This document shows, piece after piece, positions 61,996 through 64,000 of a stretch of 64,000 nucleotides of DNA. The stretch comes from Carnobacterium_A antarcticum (GTDB lineage Bacteria; Bacillota; Bacilli; Lactobacillales; Carnobacteriaceae): assembly GCF_042658365.1 (NCBI RefSeq), contig NZ_JBHSQC010000004.1. One strand, 5' to 3'. A program made the position numbers and the translations under genes. Below the pieces are notes generated by a model. It had not been told where the DNA came from, did not search any database, and saw only the letters and a program-made list of their open reading frames with translations. The number at the start of each line of letters is the position of its first letter. Within the stretch, counting starts at the first letter, position 1.

Positions 61996-62238
61996 AGGAT
62001 ACAAAGCGGACAAAGGATAAGCCGCTGCCACTCCTAAAACTCATGGCATTAGATAGATAGGATTATTTTATCCCTCATCCAGTAAACCGGTCGAGTCAGG
62101 AACACTCCCTGTTCAATATGGATGAAAGAAGTAAAGGATATCTGAAAGTATCACGCTGGCATAAGATAAGACATACAACTCAAATCCATAGACATCAACC
62201 AAAATACGCGTTAACGAATGAAGGGAGCTTTTTATTCA
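61996..62238 (+). ncRNA. Structured 5' leader of rlmCD
   Basis: About 240 bases without a gene. TCATCCA pairs with TGGATGA around a GAACA-CTCCC-TGTTC hairpin, and GGAT-TATTTT-ATCC lies before. A '23S-methyl RNA' motif is known upstream of rRNA methyltransferase genes in Lactobacillales; this may be it, but I cannot confirm the match. Confidence 0.3.
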
Positions 62239-63618
62239 ATGAAAGCAGATAAAACAGTACCAGTACAAAAAAATGAAAAACACACCGTAAAAATCGAGGA
62301 CCTAACTCATGAAGGTATGGGCGTCGCAAAAATCAAAGGGTATCCATTGTTTATTGAAGATGCTTTACCAGGTGAAGAAATGGAAGTCAAAATTCATAAA
62401 ACCGGAAAATCTTTCGGTTATGCAAAATCGATGAATCGTTTAACTTCTAGTCAAAACCGAGTGGAAATCAAAGACGCTAACTTTACTCGCGCCGGTATCA
62501 CTCCATTGCAACACATGCATTACCCAGCTCAATTAGCATTTAAAAAAGAACAAGTAAAAAAAGTAATCAAACGTATCGCTAAACTGCCCGATGTTAAAAT
62601 ATTTGATACGATCGGAATGGCTGAGCCTTGGGGCTACCGCAACAAAGCTCAAGTTCCAGTACGTAAAGTCGGCGAAAAATTAATGACTGGTTTCTTCCGC
62701 AGAAACAGCCATGACTTGATCCCAATGGAAGACTTTTACATTCAAGATCCTAAAATCGACGAAGCGATCCTTAAAGTGCGTGATATCATGCGGACTTATA
62801 ACGTCAAACCGTACAACGAAAAAGAAAATACTGGGAACTTGCGTCATATCATCGTTCGCCGTGGGTATTACACAGGTGAAATGATGATCGTTCTAGTCAC
62901 TAGAACCGCTAAATTATTCCCGGTCAGCAAAATTATTCCGGATATTTTAGAAGCTTTGCCAGAAGTTGTCAGCATTGTTCAAAATGTCAATCCGACACGG
63001 ACCAACACGATTTTAGGCGAAGACGCAATTGTATTGCACGGCGAAGACAAATACACGGACACATTGCTTGGGAAAACATATGAAATTTCTCACCGTTCAT
63101 TCTACCAAGTGAACCCGACACAAACTGAGAAATTGTACAATGTTGTGTTAGACTATGCAGCATTGACAGGGGAAGAAACCGTGATTGATGCGTATAGCGG
63201 AATCGGAACAATCACATTATCGTTAGCTGATAAAGCGAAACACGTTTATGGCATTGAATCCGTTGAACCAGCTGTTGAAAATGCTAAAGCAAATGCTGCA
63301 TTGAACCATGTAGACAATGTTACTTTTGAAGCTGGTTTAGCTGAAGAAGTTATGGTGGAATGGAGCAAAGAAGGCCGTAAAGCAGATTTACTGGTCGTTG
63401 ACCCGCCACGTAAAGGATTAGAAGGACAATTCATTGATGCTGTTTTAGAAATGAAACCGACTAAAATGATTTATGTGAGCTGCAACCCAGCAACATTAGC
63501 ACGCGACTTAGCGTTGCTTGCTGAAGGTGGCTACACTGTAGAAAAGATCCAACCAGTGGATCTTTTCCCACAAACCAATCACGTAGAATCAGTAACATTA
63601 TTAACCTTAAAAGACTAA
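62239..63618 (+). CDS. rlmCD: 23S rRNA (uracil-C5)-methyltransferase RlmCD
   Basis: 459 residues. TRAM domain (about 10-68), then a SAM methyltransferase: FYQVNPTQTEKLY, VIDAYSGIGTITLSL (SAM), DPPRKGL and the catalytic cysteine in YVSCNPATLARDL. The [4Fe-4S] cysteines seen in RlmD are absent, as usual in Firmicute RlmCD, which methylates U747 and U1939. The start is ATG 62239 after GAAGGGAGC; ATG 62218 has no SD. Confidence 0.92.
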   Translation: MKADKTVPVQKNEKHTVKIEDLTHEGMGVAKIKGYPLFIEDALPGEEMEVKIHKTGKSFGYAKSMNRLTSSQNRVEIKDANFTRAGITPLQHMHYPAQLAFKKEQVKKVIKRIAKLPDVKIFDTIGMAEPWGYRNKAQVPVRKVGEKLMTGFFRRNSHDLIPMEDFYIQDPKIDEAILKVRDIMRTYNVKPYNEKENTGNLRHIIVRRGYYTGEMMIVLVTRTAKLFPVSKIIPDILEALPEVVSIVQNVNPTRTNTILGEDAIVLHGEDKYTDTLLGKTYEISHRSFYQVNPTQTEKLYNVVLDYAALTGEETVIDAYSGIGTITLSLADKAKHVYGIESVEPAVENAKANAALNHVDNVTFEAGLAEEVMVEWSKEGRKADLLVVDPPRKGLEGQFIDAVLEMKPTKMIYVSCNPATLARDLALLAEGGYTVEKIQPVDLFPQTNHVESVTLLTLKD

Positions 63619-63671
63619 TTAAATTGCTGTATTAAAGCAAAGAGGCTGTCTCGAAAGGTTCAGTCAGATAG

Positions 63672-63722
63672 AAAAAACGTAGCAAGCTGCCAAATAATTT
63701 TGGTGCTTGCTACGTTTTTTTT
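63672..63722. terminator. Terminator after rlmCD
   Basis: AAAAAACGTAGCAAGC / GCTTGCTACGTTTTTT with inner CCAAA/TTTGG. Confidence 0.9.
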
Positions 63723-63954
63723 CCTGTTTACGGGCTACTTTTGATCGGCCTTGTCTTGTTTTGGACAAGGCTCTCAGATGAATCAGTGGGTTATCTATTT
63801 TTGTGAGGAAGTACGGATGGAGTTTCTCCGAGACGGCTCGAGTTTGTCCAACATTGATTAAAAAGAGCACTGAGAACCCACATGATCCGTGCATTCTAAG
63901 CTGCCTTTTATTTTTTAAAAGAAAGACATCAAAGCATTGAATCGCTGCTTAAGG
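63723..63954. other. Intergenic remnant, possible dispersed sequence
   Basis: No gene supported. Contains CTTGTC..GACAAG (63756-63773) and a GAGGCTGTCTCGAAA block just before the terminator, both of a style seen in repeated elements. Whether it repeats elsewhere is not visible here. Confidence 0.3.
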
Positions 63955-63963
63955 TGATATAAT
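63955..63963 (+). promoter_or_regulatory. Extended -10 promoter of truncated last gene
   Basis: TGA precedes TATAAT (63958-63963). Confidence 0.6.
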
Positions 63964-63989
63964 AAAGGTGAAAGAAGAGGCAAAAATAA

Positions 63990-64000
63990 ATGATTAAAGA
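63990..64000 (+). CDS. Start of a gene cut by the window edge
   Basis: ATG ATT AAA GA with SD AGAAGAGG ten bases upstream. Only three codons are present, so no product can be named. Confidence 0.6.

Noticed and set aside
63664..63894. 76-codon minus-strand frame near the window end
   Set aside because: Its 3' part is the rlmCD terminator hairpin; basic low-complexity product, no recognised family. Possibly repeat-derived.

Overview
The window looks like chromosome from a low-GC Gram-positive bacterium of the Lactobacillales. The best fit is Carnobacterium or a close relative in the Carnobacteriaceae. This rests on AT-rich sequence, strong Shine-Dalgarno sites, an LtaS-type lipoteichoic acid synthase, a low-affinity PBP like enterococcal PBP5, and the order pcrA-ligA-camS-gatCAB-dagK-rlmCD. 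The genus is an inference. There is no rRNA, tRNA, CRISPR, prophage or intact insertion sequence.

Layout. 0-9 kb: ltaS, a VanZ-like protein, an RlmI-like methyltransferase, YbaK, a flavoprotein, a sugar transporter and an amino acid permease. 9-15 kb: a PepSY lipoprotein and an ABC transporter whose 1265-residue permease carries a duplicated coiled coil. 15.6-18 kb: three FUSC/ArAE-type membrane proteins, two of them half-size. 18-22 kb: a HAD hydrolase, a repeat-rich intergenic region, a DUF5626-like secreted protein, a membrane-anchored XRE regulator divergent from two tiny membrane proteins, and a GerMN lipoprotein. 22.5-27.8 kb: livJHMGF plus a CBS-ACT gene, with a CodY-like box inside the promoter. 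28-38 kb: ridA, an oxidoreductase, a PTS-like membrane protein and cell-wall genes (VanY-type carboxypeptidase, glucosaminidase, PBP). 38-46.7 kb: purine and nucleoside genes: guanine riboswitch-xpt-pbuX, purK-purB, and GntR plus nucleoside hydrolase behind PurBox-like sites. 46.8-51.6 kb: a more AT-rich block with a GH3 lipoprotein and three zinc-ribbon membrane proteins. 51.9-63.6 kb: housekeeping genes pcrA, ligA, camS, gatCAB, dagK and rlmCD.

The least explained material is non-coding: a ~215 bp dispersed repeat in three copies, two separate arrays of 52-bp repeats sharing a core (one followed by a terminator-like hairpin), a four-hairpin element after ridA, and long leaders before the GntR gene and rlmCD. 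Several start codons were moved downstream of the longest open frame because the Shine-Dalgarno site lies inside it. No search or folding program was run; alignments, spacings and stems were read by eye.
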